Positions 43,328 through 50,486 of a stretch of DNA of 64,000 nt are shown here, in pieces. Below the pieces are notes generated by a model. The model saw nothing but the letters and a program-made list of their open reading frames with translations. It ran no database searches and was not told the origin of the DNA. A program made the translations under genes and the position numbers. Positions within the stretch are counted from its first letter, which is position 1. Each line of letters starts with the position of its first letter. The DNA is from Oscillospiraceae bacterium (GTDB taxonomy: Bacteria; Bacillota; Clostridia; Oscillospirales; Ruminococcaceae), in the NCBI GenBank assembly GCA_021199355.1, contig JAJQIF010000009.1, forward strand, positions 549,792 to 613,791, in the 5' to 3' direction.

Positions 43328-43519
43328 ATGGTCACATGGCTCGCCGAAAATATCGGAACAATAATTGTGCTGATAGTTCTTGTTGCGATTGTCGCAGGAA
43401 TAGTTCTGGCTATGCGCAAGGACAAGAAAAGCGGAAAGCTCAGCTGTGGCGGAAACTGCGGCAGTTGTGGAGCATGTGCTCATGCGGCATCCTGTGCGGC
43501 AGGAAAAAAGAAGAGATAA
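43328..43519 (+). CDS. FeoB-associated Cys-rich membrane protein
   Basis: 63 residues from the ATG at 43328 (GAGGTG 8 bases upstream): one membrane helix (8-29), a basic stretch, then CGGNCGSCGACAHAASC, five Cys in C-x3-C-x2-C-x2-C spacing, and a basic tail. Matches the small Cys-rich protein family found after feoB in Clostridia, with a presumed role in iron handling at the membrane (FeoC-like). Confidence 0.88.
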   Translation: MVTWLAENIGTIIVLIVLVAIVAGIVLAMRKDKKSGKLSCGGNCGSCGACAHAASCAAGKKKR

Positions 43520-43551
43520 ACTCTTCCCTGCTACTGTAACAGTACACACTT

Positions 43552-43587
43552 ATCAGGCGGGAGAATCGACAGGTTTTCCCGCCTGAA
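43552..43587 (+). other. Strong stem without T-run between feo and HMA genes
   Basis: TCAGGCGGGA / TCCCGCCTGA with a loop of about 13 nt. No U-tract follows, only ACTAATAAAGGAGG, the HMA ribosome binding site; an mRNA end-protecting or attenuating stem is possible. Confidence 0.5.
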
Positions 43588-43610
43588 CTAATAAAGGAGG
43601 AAAATGCAGA

Positions 43611-43859
43611 ATGACTGAAACTGTTCTTAAGATAGACGGTATGATGTGCTCGATGTGTGAATCACATGTAAATGACGTAGTGAGAAGCAAATTCAAAATT
43701 AAAAAGGTTACTTCTTCTCACAAGAAAGGCGAAACTATAATAATCTCAGAATCCACTTTACCGATTGATGAACTTTCAGATGCCATAGGTGCTACCGGTT
43801 ATAGGGTCTTGTCTGTTGACAGTCACCCATACATCAAAAAGGGGCTTTTTTCAAAATAA
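43611..43859 (+). CDS. Heavy-metal-associated (HMA) domain protein
   Basis: 82 residues with the ferredoxin-like HMA fold and metal-binding motif GMMCSMCESHV (M-x-C-x2-C near residues 11-15), as in copper chaperones CopZ. The C-terminus VLSVDSHPYIKKGLFSK departs from the family. AAAGGAGG lies 11 bases before the ATG. It is downstream of the feo genes on the same strand, so it may be cotranscribed; metal may be Cu(I) or Zn(II). Confidence 0.85.
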   Translation: MTETVLKIDGMMCSMCESHVNDVVRSKFKIKKVTSSHKKGETIIISESTLPIDELSDAIGATGYRVLSVDSHPYIKKGLFSK

Positions 43860-43867
43860 TTTTGAAA

Positions 43868-43884
43868 TTCGACAAAATTCGAGT
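43868..43884 (+). promoter_or_regulatory. Tandem 0A boxes before the receiverless Spo0A gene
   Basis: TTCGACA-AAA-TTCGAGT: exact complement of the 0A box TGTCGAA, then a 5/7 copy 10 bp on, same orientation, touching the -35. Confidence 0.55.
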
Positions 43885-43911
43885 TGATGTTTTCGAAATA
43901 TGTGGTATAAT
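43884..43911 (+). promoter_or_regulatory. Promoter of the receiverless Spo0A gene
   Basis: -35 TTGATG (43884-43889), 16-nt spacer, TGG plus -10 TATAAT (43906-43911), extended -10. Start codon 54 bases downstream. Confidence 0.65.
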
Positions 43912-43964
43912 ATAGGGAGAAGGCGAATAAAGCCGATAACAAATAACTATAGAGAGGGTTTAAC

Positions 43965-44453
43965 ATGGAAAATGCGATGTATAGTCTCACTAAGATTACT
44001 GAAGATGCCGGGGCAAGAGTTTGCTGTACCGGCGACATATCGGAAATCATGAAATTCGTTGCAAAAGAAAACACGCCGGCGGAAATCCACAATGCCTCAC
44101 CTGAATTCGAACCGTATCTGTCTGACTTACTGGCAAAGTTGGGCATGCCCGCAAGTCTCCGCGGTTATGAGTATCTCAAAGCCGCAATAAAACTTACTTT
44201 GGACTCCCCTACATGTCTCCATCGTCGTGTTACATCGTGCCTTTACCCCGAGATTGCAACTCTGTCTGACACAAACGCGGCGTGTGTTGAACGAGCTATT
44301 CGTCACGCAATCACTGTGCTTTGGGACAGAGGAGATTTAGAACAACTGAACAATATTTTCGGCAGTAGCATTTCAGCAAAGACCGGGAAAGCTACCAATT
44401 CCGAGTTTATCGCGAGAATCTCGGAAATGGTCAGGAACAACGTAACGCTCTGA
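43965..44453 (+). CDS. Receiverless Spo0A-type DNA-binding protein
   Basis: 162 residues. Residues 50-160 align by eye along the full Spo0A C-terminal DNA-binding domain: LLAKLGMPASLRGYEYLKAAI, CLYPEIATLSDTNAACVERAIRHAITVLWDRGD (the recognition helix VERAIRHAI is intact), NNIFG and ATNSEFIARISE. The receiver domain with the phospho-Asp is absent; residues 1-48 are a short unknown segment (with VCCTGD near 19-24). In Spo0A the receiver blocks DNA binding until phosphorylated, so this form may bind 0A boxes constitutively (inference). GAGAGGG precedes the ATG; own terminator at 44479-44511. Neighbouring spoIIID. Confidence 0.88.
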   Translation: MENAMYSLTKITEDAGARVCCTGDISEIMKFVAKENTPAEIHNASPEFEPYLSDLLAKLGMPASLRGYEYLKAAIKLTLDSPTCLHRRVTSCLYPEIATLSDTNAACVERAIRHAITVLWDRGDLEQLNNIFGSSISAKTGKATNSEFIARISEMVRNNVTL

Positions 44454-44478
44454 TATTCTGAAAACAACAGCGCAAAAA

Positions 44479-44511
44479 TAAAGCCTCTTCGTAAAAGCGA
44501 AGAGGCTTTAT
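44479..44511. terminator. Terminator of the receiverless Spo0A gene
   Basis: Stem AAAGCCTCTTCG / CGAAGAGGCTTT with a short loop, A-rich before and TATGATT after; also positioned past the stop of the convergent peptide gene. Confidence 0.85.
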
Positions 44512-44527
44512 GATTGTGCACTAATTT

Positions 44528-44641
44528 TCAATCATTGAGGTCAATCATCTTCAGAGAATTTTCATTAGCTGAAGTCACAATCCACTCATTTTCTTCATAG
44601 TTGATGATTTCCATCTCTTGCTTTTCGTATTCTTTGTCCAT
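44528..44641 (-). CDS. 37-residue acidic peptide
   Basis: Opens MDKEYEKQEMEIINYEENEW and ends SLKMIDLND: about a third acidic, no signal peptide, no Cys. GGAGGG lies 8 bases before the ATG and a textbook promoter (44707-44735) with a 0A box in its spacer drives it. It converges on the receiverless Spo0A gene and shares its terminator. Not recognised; could be an anti-sigma-like or kinase-inhibiting micro-protein or a peptide-modification precursor. Judged real from promoter, ribosome binding site and terminator, not from similarity. Confidence 0.6.
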   Translation of the reverse strand: MDKEYEKQEMEIINYEENEWIVTSANENSLKMIDLND

Positions 44642-44706
44642 ATAATTGCCCTCCTGTGTACAGTTTTGTTTGCCCAGATAGTATCTGATTTTTGTGAAGT
44701 ACGTTC

Positions 44707-44735
44707 ATGATACCACGTTTCGACACGCTTGTCAA
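44707..44735 (-). promoter_or_regulatory. Promoter of the 37-residue peptide with 0A box in the spacer
   Basis: Minus strand: -35 TTGACA (44735-44730), 17-nt spacer, -10 TATCAT (44712-44707). The spacer holds an exact 0A box TGTCGAA (44725-44719); a bound Spo0A there would be expected to repress. Confidence 0.65.
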
Positions 44736-44800
44736 GCACTTTTTACAATAATTTTTGTGTAAGTATCAATTTTTCTTGTCTATCTTGACTTATTCGCACA

Positions 44801-44835
44801 AAAGAAAAGCCGCACCGTAAAATTTGGTGCGGCTT
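44801..44835 (-). terminator. Terminator of spoIIID
   Basis: Stem AAGCCGCACC / GGTGCGGCTT with loop of 9, followed on the minus strand by TTCTTTTGTG. Confidence 0.85.
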
Positions 44836-44845
44836 GATATTTACT

Positions 44846-45115
44846 TCAGCGGTTGTGCATTGCCGCCATCTCATATTTCCTCTTGGTGGCTTCCCCACCA
44901 CGGATATGCCTTTCCTTCTTGTTGATATCAAGAATGACCTTGACCTCTTCGTAGAGCGACGGTTCTACTTTTTGCAGTCTTTTACTGACGTCCTGGTGAA
45001 CCGTGGATTTACTGATTCCGAACTCTTTTGCCGCCTGTCGGACGGTCGCCCTGTTTTCAACTATGTATTCGCCTAAAATCACTGGGCGTTCTCTGTCCCT
45101 CGGTATTTCCGTCAT
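44846..45115 (-). CDS. spoIIID: Sporulation transcription regulator SpoIIID
   Basis: Mother-cell DNA-binding protein that switches sigma-E to sigma-K gene expression. 89 residues (B. subtilis 93): ERPVILGEYIVENRATVRQAAKEFGISKSTVHQDVSKRL is the helix-turn-helix, and HIRGGEATKRKY near residue 70-81 is the family's basic C-terminal signature. AGGAGTGAG lies upstream of the ATG. Monocistronic with a terminator. Companion sporulation genes are 29 kb away and the receiverless Spo0A next door. Confidence 0.95.
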   Translation of the reverse strand: MTEIPRDRERPVILGEYIVENRATVRQAAKEFGISKSTVHQDVSKRLQKVEPSLYEEVKVILDINKKERHIRGGEATKRKYEMAAMHNR

Positions 45116-45302
45116 AAGCTCGCTCTCACTCCTAATACTTTTTACTAATTTATATTACGAGCCTGACAAAAATAGAAGTATCGAGTCTGCCAAACGGCGA
45201 ATCTTTAGGAAGCAGTTCGACCTAAACGGACATTTATCTTGTCTTATGAAGCCCTTAACGAAAAATTTTCCTGCAAACATGCGCATTTTTCGGACAAAGG
45301 TC

Positions 45303-45331
45303 TTGCAAACTGCGACAAAATGGTGTAGAAT
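45303..45331 (+). promoter_or_regulatory. Promoter of gap
   Basis: -35 TTGCAA (45303-45308), 17-nt spacer, -10 TAGAAT (45326-45331); GGAGG follows before the ATG. Confidence 0.65.
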
Positions 45332-45369
45332 ATAAGAGCATAAAAAATACTATTGGAGGTTTTTATATT

Positions 45370-46446
45370 ATGTCTAAGTCTGTAAAAGTAGCGATTAACG
45401 GATTCGGCAGAATCGGACGTCTTGCTTTCCGCCAGATGTTCGGTGCTGAAGGATACGAAATCGTAGCAATCAACGATCTCACAAAGCCTGAGATGCTCGC
45501 TCACCTTCTCAAGTATGATACCGCTCAGGGCGGCTACTGCGGAAGAATCGGCGAGAACGCTCACACCGTTGATGTTAAGCCCGCTGTTTATGCTGAGGAC
45601 GGCAAGACCGTTACAGTTCCCGGTGCTATCATCGTCGACGGTAAGGAAATCACCATTTATGCAAAGCCCAGCGCTTCCGAGCTTCCTTGGGGCGAGCTTG
45701 GAGTTGATGTAGTTCTCGAGTGCACTGGCTTCTACTGCTCAAAGGCAAAGAGCCAGGCTCACATCGACGCCGGCGCAAAGAAGGTTGTTATCTCTGCTCC
45801 TGCAGGCAACGATCTTCCCACCGTTGTTTACAGCGTCAACGAGAAGGCCCTCACTGCTGAGGACACCATCATCTCCGCAGCTTCCTGCACCACCAACTGC
45901 TTGGCTCCTATGGCTAAGGCGCTCAATGATTACGCTCCTATCCAGAGCGGTATCATGTCAACCATCCATGCTTACACCGGCGACCAGATGATCCTCGACG
46001 GTCCTCACCGCAAGGGCGACCTTCGTCGTGCAAGAGCAGGTGCTGCTAACATCGTTCCTAACTCCACCGGTGCGGCTAAGGCTATCGGATTGGTAATCCC
46101 TGAACTCAACGGCAAGCTCATCGGCTCCGCTCAGAGAGTTCCTGTTACCACCGGTTCCACCACCATCCTCACCGCTGTTGTCAAGGGCGAGAACATCACC
46201 AAGGAAGGCATCAACGCCGCTATGAAGGCTGCTTCTTCTGAGTCCTTCGGTTACAACGAAGATCCCATCGTTTCTTCCGACGTTGTCGGCATGAGATACG
46301 GTTCTCTCTTCGATGCAACTCAGACCATGGTTGCTAAGCTCACCGATGACCTCTATCAGGTACAGGTAGTTTCTTGGTATGATAACGAGAACTCCTACAC
46401 CAGCCAGATGGTCAGAACCATCAAGTACTTCGCAGAGCTCGCTTAA
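45370..46446 (+). CDS. gap: Glyceraldehyde-3-phosphate dehydrogenase
   Basis: Glycolytic enzyme oxidising G3P to 1,3-bisphosphoglycerate with NAD. 358 residues. NAD-binding [14 protein letters not shown] (8-21), catalytic Cys in [16 protein letters not shown] near residue 176, His in [23 protein letters not shown] near 203. The N-terminal part is slightly longer than usual (about 335-340). Codon choice is strongly biased (CTC, ACC, GGT, AAG), unlike most neighbours, as expected for a very highly expressed gene. Terminator at 46472-46508. Confidence 0.97.
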   Translation: MSKSVKVAINGFGRIGRLAFRQMFGAEGYEIVAINDLTKPEMLAHLLKYDTAQGGYCGRIGENAHTVDVKPAVYAEDGKTVTVPGAIIVDGKEITIYAKPSASELPWGELGVDVVLECTGFYCSKAKSQAHIDAGAKKVVISAPAGNDLPTVVYSVNEKALTAEDTIISAASCTTNCLAPMAKALNDYAPIQSGIMSTIHAYTGDQMILDGPHRKGDLRRARAGAANIVPNSTGAAKAIGLVIPELNGKLIGSAQRVPVTTGSTTILTAVVKGENITKEGINAAMKAASSESFGYNEDPIVSSDVVGMRYGSLFDATQTMVAKLTDDLYQVQVVSWYDNENSYTSQMVRTIKYFAELA

Positions 46447-46471
46447 TCGAGGCTATAACTTAGTACAAAAT

Positions 46472-46508
46472 AATCCCGTTTCTCTTTTCCTGAGAAATGG
46501 GATTTTGT
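46472..46508. terminator. Bidirectional terminator between gap and the sensor kinase gene
   Basis: Stem AATCCCGTTTCTC / GAGAAATGGGATT (one mismatch pair) with a 7-nt loop, followed by TTGTTATTTC. Confidence 0.8.
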
Positions 46509-48895
46509 TATTTCTCGACTACAACCGCCGGAAGAGTCTCTTCGTTCGACGGCTCCGGCTCGGGTTGAAGCTCATCCATTGTGAGCTCAGCCTTGTACAG
46601 GTCTCCGTCAATTACGATATTAAAATCGACGTTATTGAGAGCACAGAGGCTCTTTGCAATCGAAAGCCCCAAGCCGCTACCTTCGGTTGAACGGGAGGAA
46701 TCTCCCCTGACGAAGCGCTCCATAAGCTCATCGCTTGAGATATTGAGCTCGTATTTCGAGATGTTTTTAAAGATAATCTGTATTTTGCCGTCAAGCTCTT
46801 CCGCCGAGACGTAGACCCGAGTGTTCGGCTGAGCATACTTAAGGATATTCCCCATAAGATTATCGAACACCCGCCACATAAGCCTTCCGTCGACAAGAGC
46901 CATCATAGGCTTTTCAGGAGTTGTTACTACAAGCTTAAGGGAATTCGCTTCAAGTCTGTCCTCATATTCCGCTGTTGCCTGCGTTAAGAGAATCGACATA
47001 TCTGTCTTTTCCAAAGCTACGGGGATCGCTCCCGCCTGAGCCTTTGAAGCTTCGACCAAATCGTCAATAAGCTTCTTCATTCTTTGGGATTGGCGGACAA
47101 GCACATCTACATACTCTTTTGCGGAATCGGGTTGGATGTTCTCTTTTGAAAGGATATCTACATAATTTACGATTGAAGTGAGAGGCGTTTTCAGGTCGTG
47201 GGAGACGTTCGTAATAAGCTCGGTTTTCAGCCTTTCGGAGCGAAGGCTTTCGTCGACAGCCGCTTGAATGCCGTCGTTAATGTTGTTCAGGTGTCCGGCA
47301 AATTTACCGAGACCGAAATAAAGCCCTTCATTATCGACAACCGTCTCGGTCTTGCCTTCGGATATGGCCTGAGCGGCTTCTTCAAGCTTTCTGACGCCTA
47401 TGGCATAGACGAGAGCCGCAATCAGGACTGCGAGGTTTCCTACAGTGAACATGAGAAGCCCCATGAAAGCATCCACGAGAAGTAACAAAAAGCACAAAAA
47501 ATCATATATCAGAACACCTATAAAGATAAATTTAAGCTTTGTTGCATATTTGCGGTTTTTGATGAGCTTCCTGAAGAAGTTAAACAGCCATATCAGTGAG
47601 CCGAAGATGATTGTGTTCTTAAAGAACCGCCTTGCCTTGACTCTTGCAGAGCAGGTCATCAGGACAAGCATAACCACGCCCGCCGAAATTCCGGCACAAA
47701 GTGCAAAAATCAGATATTGAAGCAACCTTGCTTCAAGGTCAATATAGATAATTTCAGAGACGATGTACAAAGAGCCGAAGAGCACCACGCCAACAGGGAT
47801 CAGGTATAGTTCGAGCGGAATCTTGTCGGCAAAAGTGAGGTGAATGCCTTCATATTCCGGGAAATGCCCAGCAGTCGTCATCAGGACGACAAAGCAAACA
47901 AGTGCCACTACTACAGTCACTATCATCATAGCTATGAAGTTATTTTTATTGCTTAGAAGTGTGTTAATTCTCGTAAGCTTGATATAGACATCGTCATGAA
48001 CTGTAAAATCGGTGAGATTGGCAGGAAGACTCACAGTTACAGTCAGAGTTTCAGACAGAACCTGAGAGAGCACTATATGAGTGCAGTAGATTATCTCGCC
48101 GTCCTCCTGATCAATGGAAATCTCAAAGCCCAAAACTTCAACCAAGTCGTCGAGCTCTGAAAACATGCTGAGACAGCTTACGGCTTCTTCATAACTGTAG
48201 GTGATAACCTCGACAACCATCGGCTCACCCATTACGGTGACGATATAATCCTCCGATTCGGATGTCAATTTTGTGTCGCTATCATCTATGGACGCGTGAT
48301 TTGAGTAGAGCGTTTCTCCGGCGACGTTAATGACATCAATCCTGAAGTTGCTTCTGCCTTCGGGATAGTAAATCTCGATATAATTGCCGAAGCTATTGAG
48401 GTCTTCTTCGGTAACCAAAGTCTCGGTTTCTGAATAGGAAACGTTGAAAATTTCTCTCAGCCACTCTATGGGCGTCTCGTCCTCGTAATAGTAGAAGCCG
48501 AACAGCGGAGAAATATCTTCGTAATCGTCGTAGTTGATGGCATAGTATTCGATAAATTCATCATCAAAGAGATAGCTATAGCCGGTGGTAGCATCATAGG
48601 TTGATGTCTCATAGTCATACGAATCGTAGAAAACCGCATCATCCAAGGCTTCAGCGGGGTATCCAAACGGCTCGTACCACGAAAGATATACCTCCGTGAG
48701 ATTCTTCTTGAGCTCGGTTTCATTGGAAATATAATCATCCATAATGGTGTAATTATCAAGATAGTAGGCGTCGTTATAGTAAAGGATAATTGCGGCGAGC
48801 GCACTGCCTGCAAATATCATCACAGCCAAAACAAGACAGACAAACGCTGTCACTTTTCCCCAGAGTCTTCCCCGCTTTCTTGTGCCACTTATCAT
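46508..48895 (-). CDS. Membrane sensor histidine kinase
   Basis: 795 residues. One N-terminal membrane helix (16-38), a large acidic, Tyr/Asp/Glu-rich outer domain (about 40-305), a block of about six membrane helices (310-500), a short linker, then HisKA with the phospho-His in ELITNVSHDLKTPLTSIVNYVD near residue 575 and the HATPase with N box VFDNLMGNILKYA near 690 and STEGSGLGLSIAKSL near 745. Partner response regulator lies 31 bases upstream. The signal is unknown; the acidic outer domain could sense cations (inference). The polytopic core differs from standard two-helix kinases. Confidence 0.92.
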   Translation of the reverse strand: MISGTRKRGRLWGKVTAFVCLVLAVMIFAGSALAAIILYYNDAYYLDNYTIMDDYISNETELKKNLTEVYLSWYEPFGYPAEALDDAVFYDSYDYETSTYDATTGYSYLFDDEFIEYYAINYDDYEDISPLFGFYYYEDETPIEWLREIFNVSYSETETLVTEEDLNSFGNYIEIYYPEGRSNFRIDVINVAGETLYSNHASIDDSDTKLTSESEDYIVTVMGEPMVVEVITYSYEEAVSCLSMFSELDDLVEVLGFEISIDQEDGEIIYCTHIVLSQVLSETLTVTVSLPANLTDFTVHDDVYIKLTRINTLLSNKNNFIAMMIVTVVVALVCFVVLMTTAGHFPEYEGIHLTFADKIPLELYLIPVGVVLFGSLYIVSEIIYIDLEARLLQYLIFALCAGISAGVVMLVLMTCSARVKARRFFKNTIIFGSLIWLFNFFRKLIKNRKYATKLKFIFIGVLIYDFLCFLLLLVDAFMGLLMFTVGNLAVLIAALVYAIGVRKLEEAAQAISEGKTETVVDNEGLYFGLGKFAGHLNNINDGIQAAVDESLRSERLKTELITNVSHDLKTPLTSIVNYVDILSKENIQPDSAKEYVDVLVRQSQRMKKLIDDLVEASKAQAGAIPVALEKTDMSILLTQATAEYEDRLEANSLKLVVTTPEKPMMALVDGRLMWRVFDNLMGNILKYAQPNTRVYVSAEELDGKIQIIFKNISKYELNISSDELMERFVRGDSSRSTEGSGLGLSIAKSLCALNNVDFNIVIDGDLYKAELTMDELQPEPEPSNEETLPAVVVEK

Positions 48896-48926
48896 AACTC
48901 AAGCCTCCTGTTCCCCAGTACTACAA

Positions 48927-49628
48927 TTAATTCTTTGGTCTTTCAAATTTATAACCCTTTCCCCATACAACTTTCAAGTATCTCGGAGCCGCAGAGTCAA
49001 TCTCTATCTTCTCTCGCAGATGCCGCATATGTACAGCCACTGCGTTGTTGACGCCTATCGGGACATCGCCCCATACAGCTCGGTATATCTCGGGCGGCGA
49101 GAAGCACTCACCCGGGTGCTCCATGAGAAACCTTAAGATACTGTATTCCTTCGGAGTGAGCGAGACGATCTCACCGTCGACGGTCACTTGCTTGTCCTCA
49201 TATCTTATCTGGATTCCGCCGATTTTGAGCGTGTCGGGACTTGCGGGAGCACTTCCCAACATGGTGTATCTTCTGATTTGCGAACGGATCCTTGCTGTCA
49301 GTTCAACTGCATTGAAAGGCTTCGTAACATAGTCGTCGGCGCCGAGGTTCAGCCCAAGAACTTTGTCGGTGTCCTCAGACTTCGCCGTCAGGAATATAAC
49401 GGGGACATTTGAAAAGCTTCTCAGCTCACTCAAAGTTGCGATTCCATCCATCTCCGGCATCATGATGTCCATGACACATACATCTATTTTCTCGTCATGA
49501 AGGATTCTCAAAGCATCCCGACCGTTATAAGCGGTAAAGAAATCATATCCCTCGTTTTTAAGATAAATCTTCAGAGCATTCACAATATCCGGCTCGTCGT
49601 CGCAGATAAGTACGCTATAATTTCCCAT
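48927..49628 (-). CDS. OmpR/PhoB family response regulator
   Basis: 233 residues. Receiver domain with acidic pocket CDDEPDI (Asp10-11), phospho-Asp in VCVMDIMMPEMDG near residue 53, Thr in FLTAKSE near 81 and Lys in VTKPFNA near 103; then a winged-helix DNA-binding domain ending VVWGKGYKFERPKN. VanR/YycF-like. First gene of the two-component pair; upstream direct repeats (49689-49718) may be its own binding sites. Confidence 0.95.
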   Translation of the reverse strand: MGNYSVLICDDEPDIVNALKIYLKNEGYDFFTAYNGRDALRILHDEKIDVCVMDIMMPEMDGIATLSELRSFSNVPVIFLTAKSEDTDKVLGLNLGADDYVTKPFNAVELTARIRSQIRRYTMLGSAPASPDTLKIGGIQIRYEDKQVTVDGEIVSLTPKEYSILRFLMEHPGECFSPPEIYRAVWGDVPIGVNNAVAVHMRHLREKIEIDSAAPRYLKVVWGKGYKFERPKN

Positions 49629-49688
49629 GAATTTCTTCCTCTTTTCTTCTCCATCTTATGATGATATAGATATTGTACCACAAAAGAG

Positions 49689-49737
49689 ATTAAGATGCCA
49701 TACAAAAAGATATTAAGATTTCGCCCGATTTCTTAAT
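49689..49737. promoter_or_regulatory. ATTAAGA repeats before the response regulator gene
   Basis: ATTAAGA at 49689-49695 and 49712-49718 (23 bases apart, direct) and the inverse TCTTAAT at 49731-49737. Spacing near two helical turns fits an OmpR-type regulator site. The likely -10 TACAAT (49676-49671 area) lies just downstream. Confidence 0.45.
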
Positions 49738-49775
49738 AATTGTTCGCCCACATTCCGCTTTTTGGGACAAAAGGC

Positions 49776-49804
49776 TTGAAAACGGATGAAATATCGGTTA
49801 TACT
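49776..49804 (+). promoter_or_regulatory. Promoter of plsY
   Basis: -35 TTGAAA (49776-49781), 17-nt spacer, -10 TATACT (49799-49804). Confidence 0.7.
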
Positions 49805-49844
49805 TAGTGTAAGGGTAAAATATACTGAGCAAGGACGTGATCTG

Positions 49845-50486
49845 ATGTTTCCGTTGACAATACTGCCATTCGTTATTTTGGGATATCTTTCTGGCAGTGT
49901 TTTGTTTGCACCAATCTGGGCAAAGGCTTTTCATAAGGGAGACATAATCGAAAAGGCAAAAGACCGCAATCCCGGAGCATCGAATGCTTTTACATACGGA
50001 GGACTCTGGTGCGGAATACTCACGCTTATATGCGATGTTCTCAAGGGCATGATCCCGATAAGACTTTTCCTTACCTTCGGTACATATTCGGATGTAACGC
50101 CTTGCACCGATGTTGCATTCGCATTCGTTCTCGCGGCTCCTGTTATCGGACACGCATTTTCAATCTTCAACAGCTTCAACGGTGGAAAAGGAATTGCCAC
50201 GACATTTGGCTGTCTTATCGGGCTGGTTCCGATTTTTCAGCCTCTGTTTTTCATGGCAATTTCGTTCATCTTCTTCTCTCTTATCCTGAAAATATCACCA
50301 CATTTATACAGAACGGCAATATCATATTTAACCACGCTGATTGCATTATGTATTTTCGGTCTGAAAACAAATATGGTAGCCCTGCCGATTGGGTTTATTT
50401 TCATCACTGTAGCGGTGATGTACAGACTCCACAGGAGTCCTGAAGAAAGGGAAGAAATTGAGGTGAATCTGGCGTGGAAGCATTGA
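49845..50486 (+). CDS. plsY: Glycerol-3-phosphate acyltransferase PlsY
   Basis: Membrane enzyme using acyl-phosphate to make lysophosphatidic acid, first step of phospholipid synthesis. 213 residues with about five membrane helices. Motif 1 LGYLSGSVLFAP near residue 13, motif 2 RNPGASNAFTYGG near 40, motif 3 GHAFSIFNSFNGGKGIATTFG near 103, all in family order. ATG at 49845 with AAGGACGTG upstream; the long in-frame extension before it is unlikely. Its stop overlaps the GTG of the glycosyltransferase gene, so the two are coupled. Confidence 0.9.
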   Translation: MFPLTILPFVILGYLSGSVLFAPIWAKAFHKGDIIEKAKDRNPGASNAFTYGGLWCGILTLICDVLKGMIPIRLFLTFGTYSDVTPCTDVAFAFVLAAPVIGHAFSIFNSFNGGKGIATTFGCLIGLVPIFQPLFFMAISFIFFSLILKISPHLYRTAISYLTTLIALCIFGLKTNMVALPIGFIFITVAVMYRLHRSPEEREEIEVNLAWKH

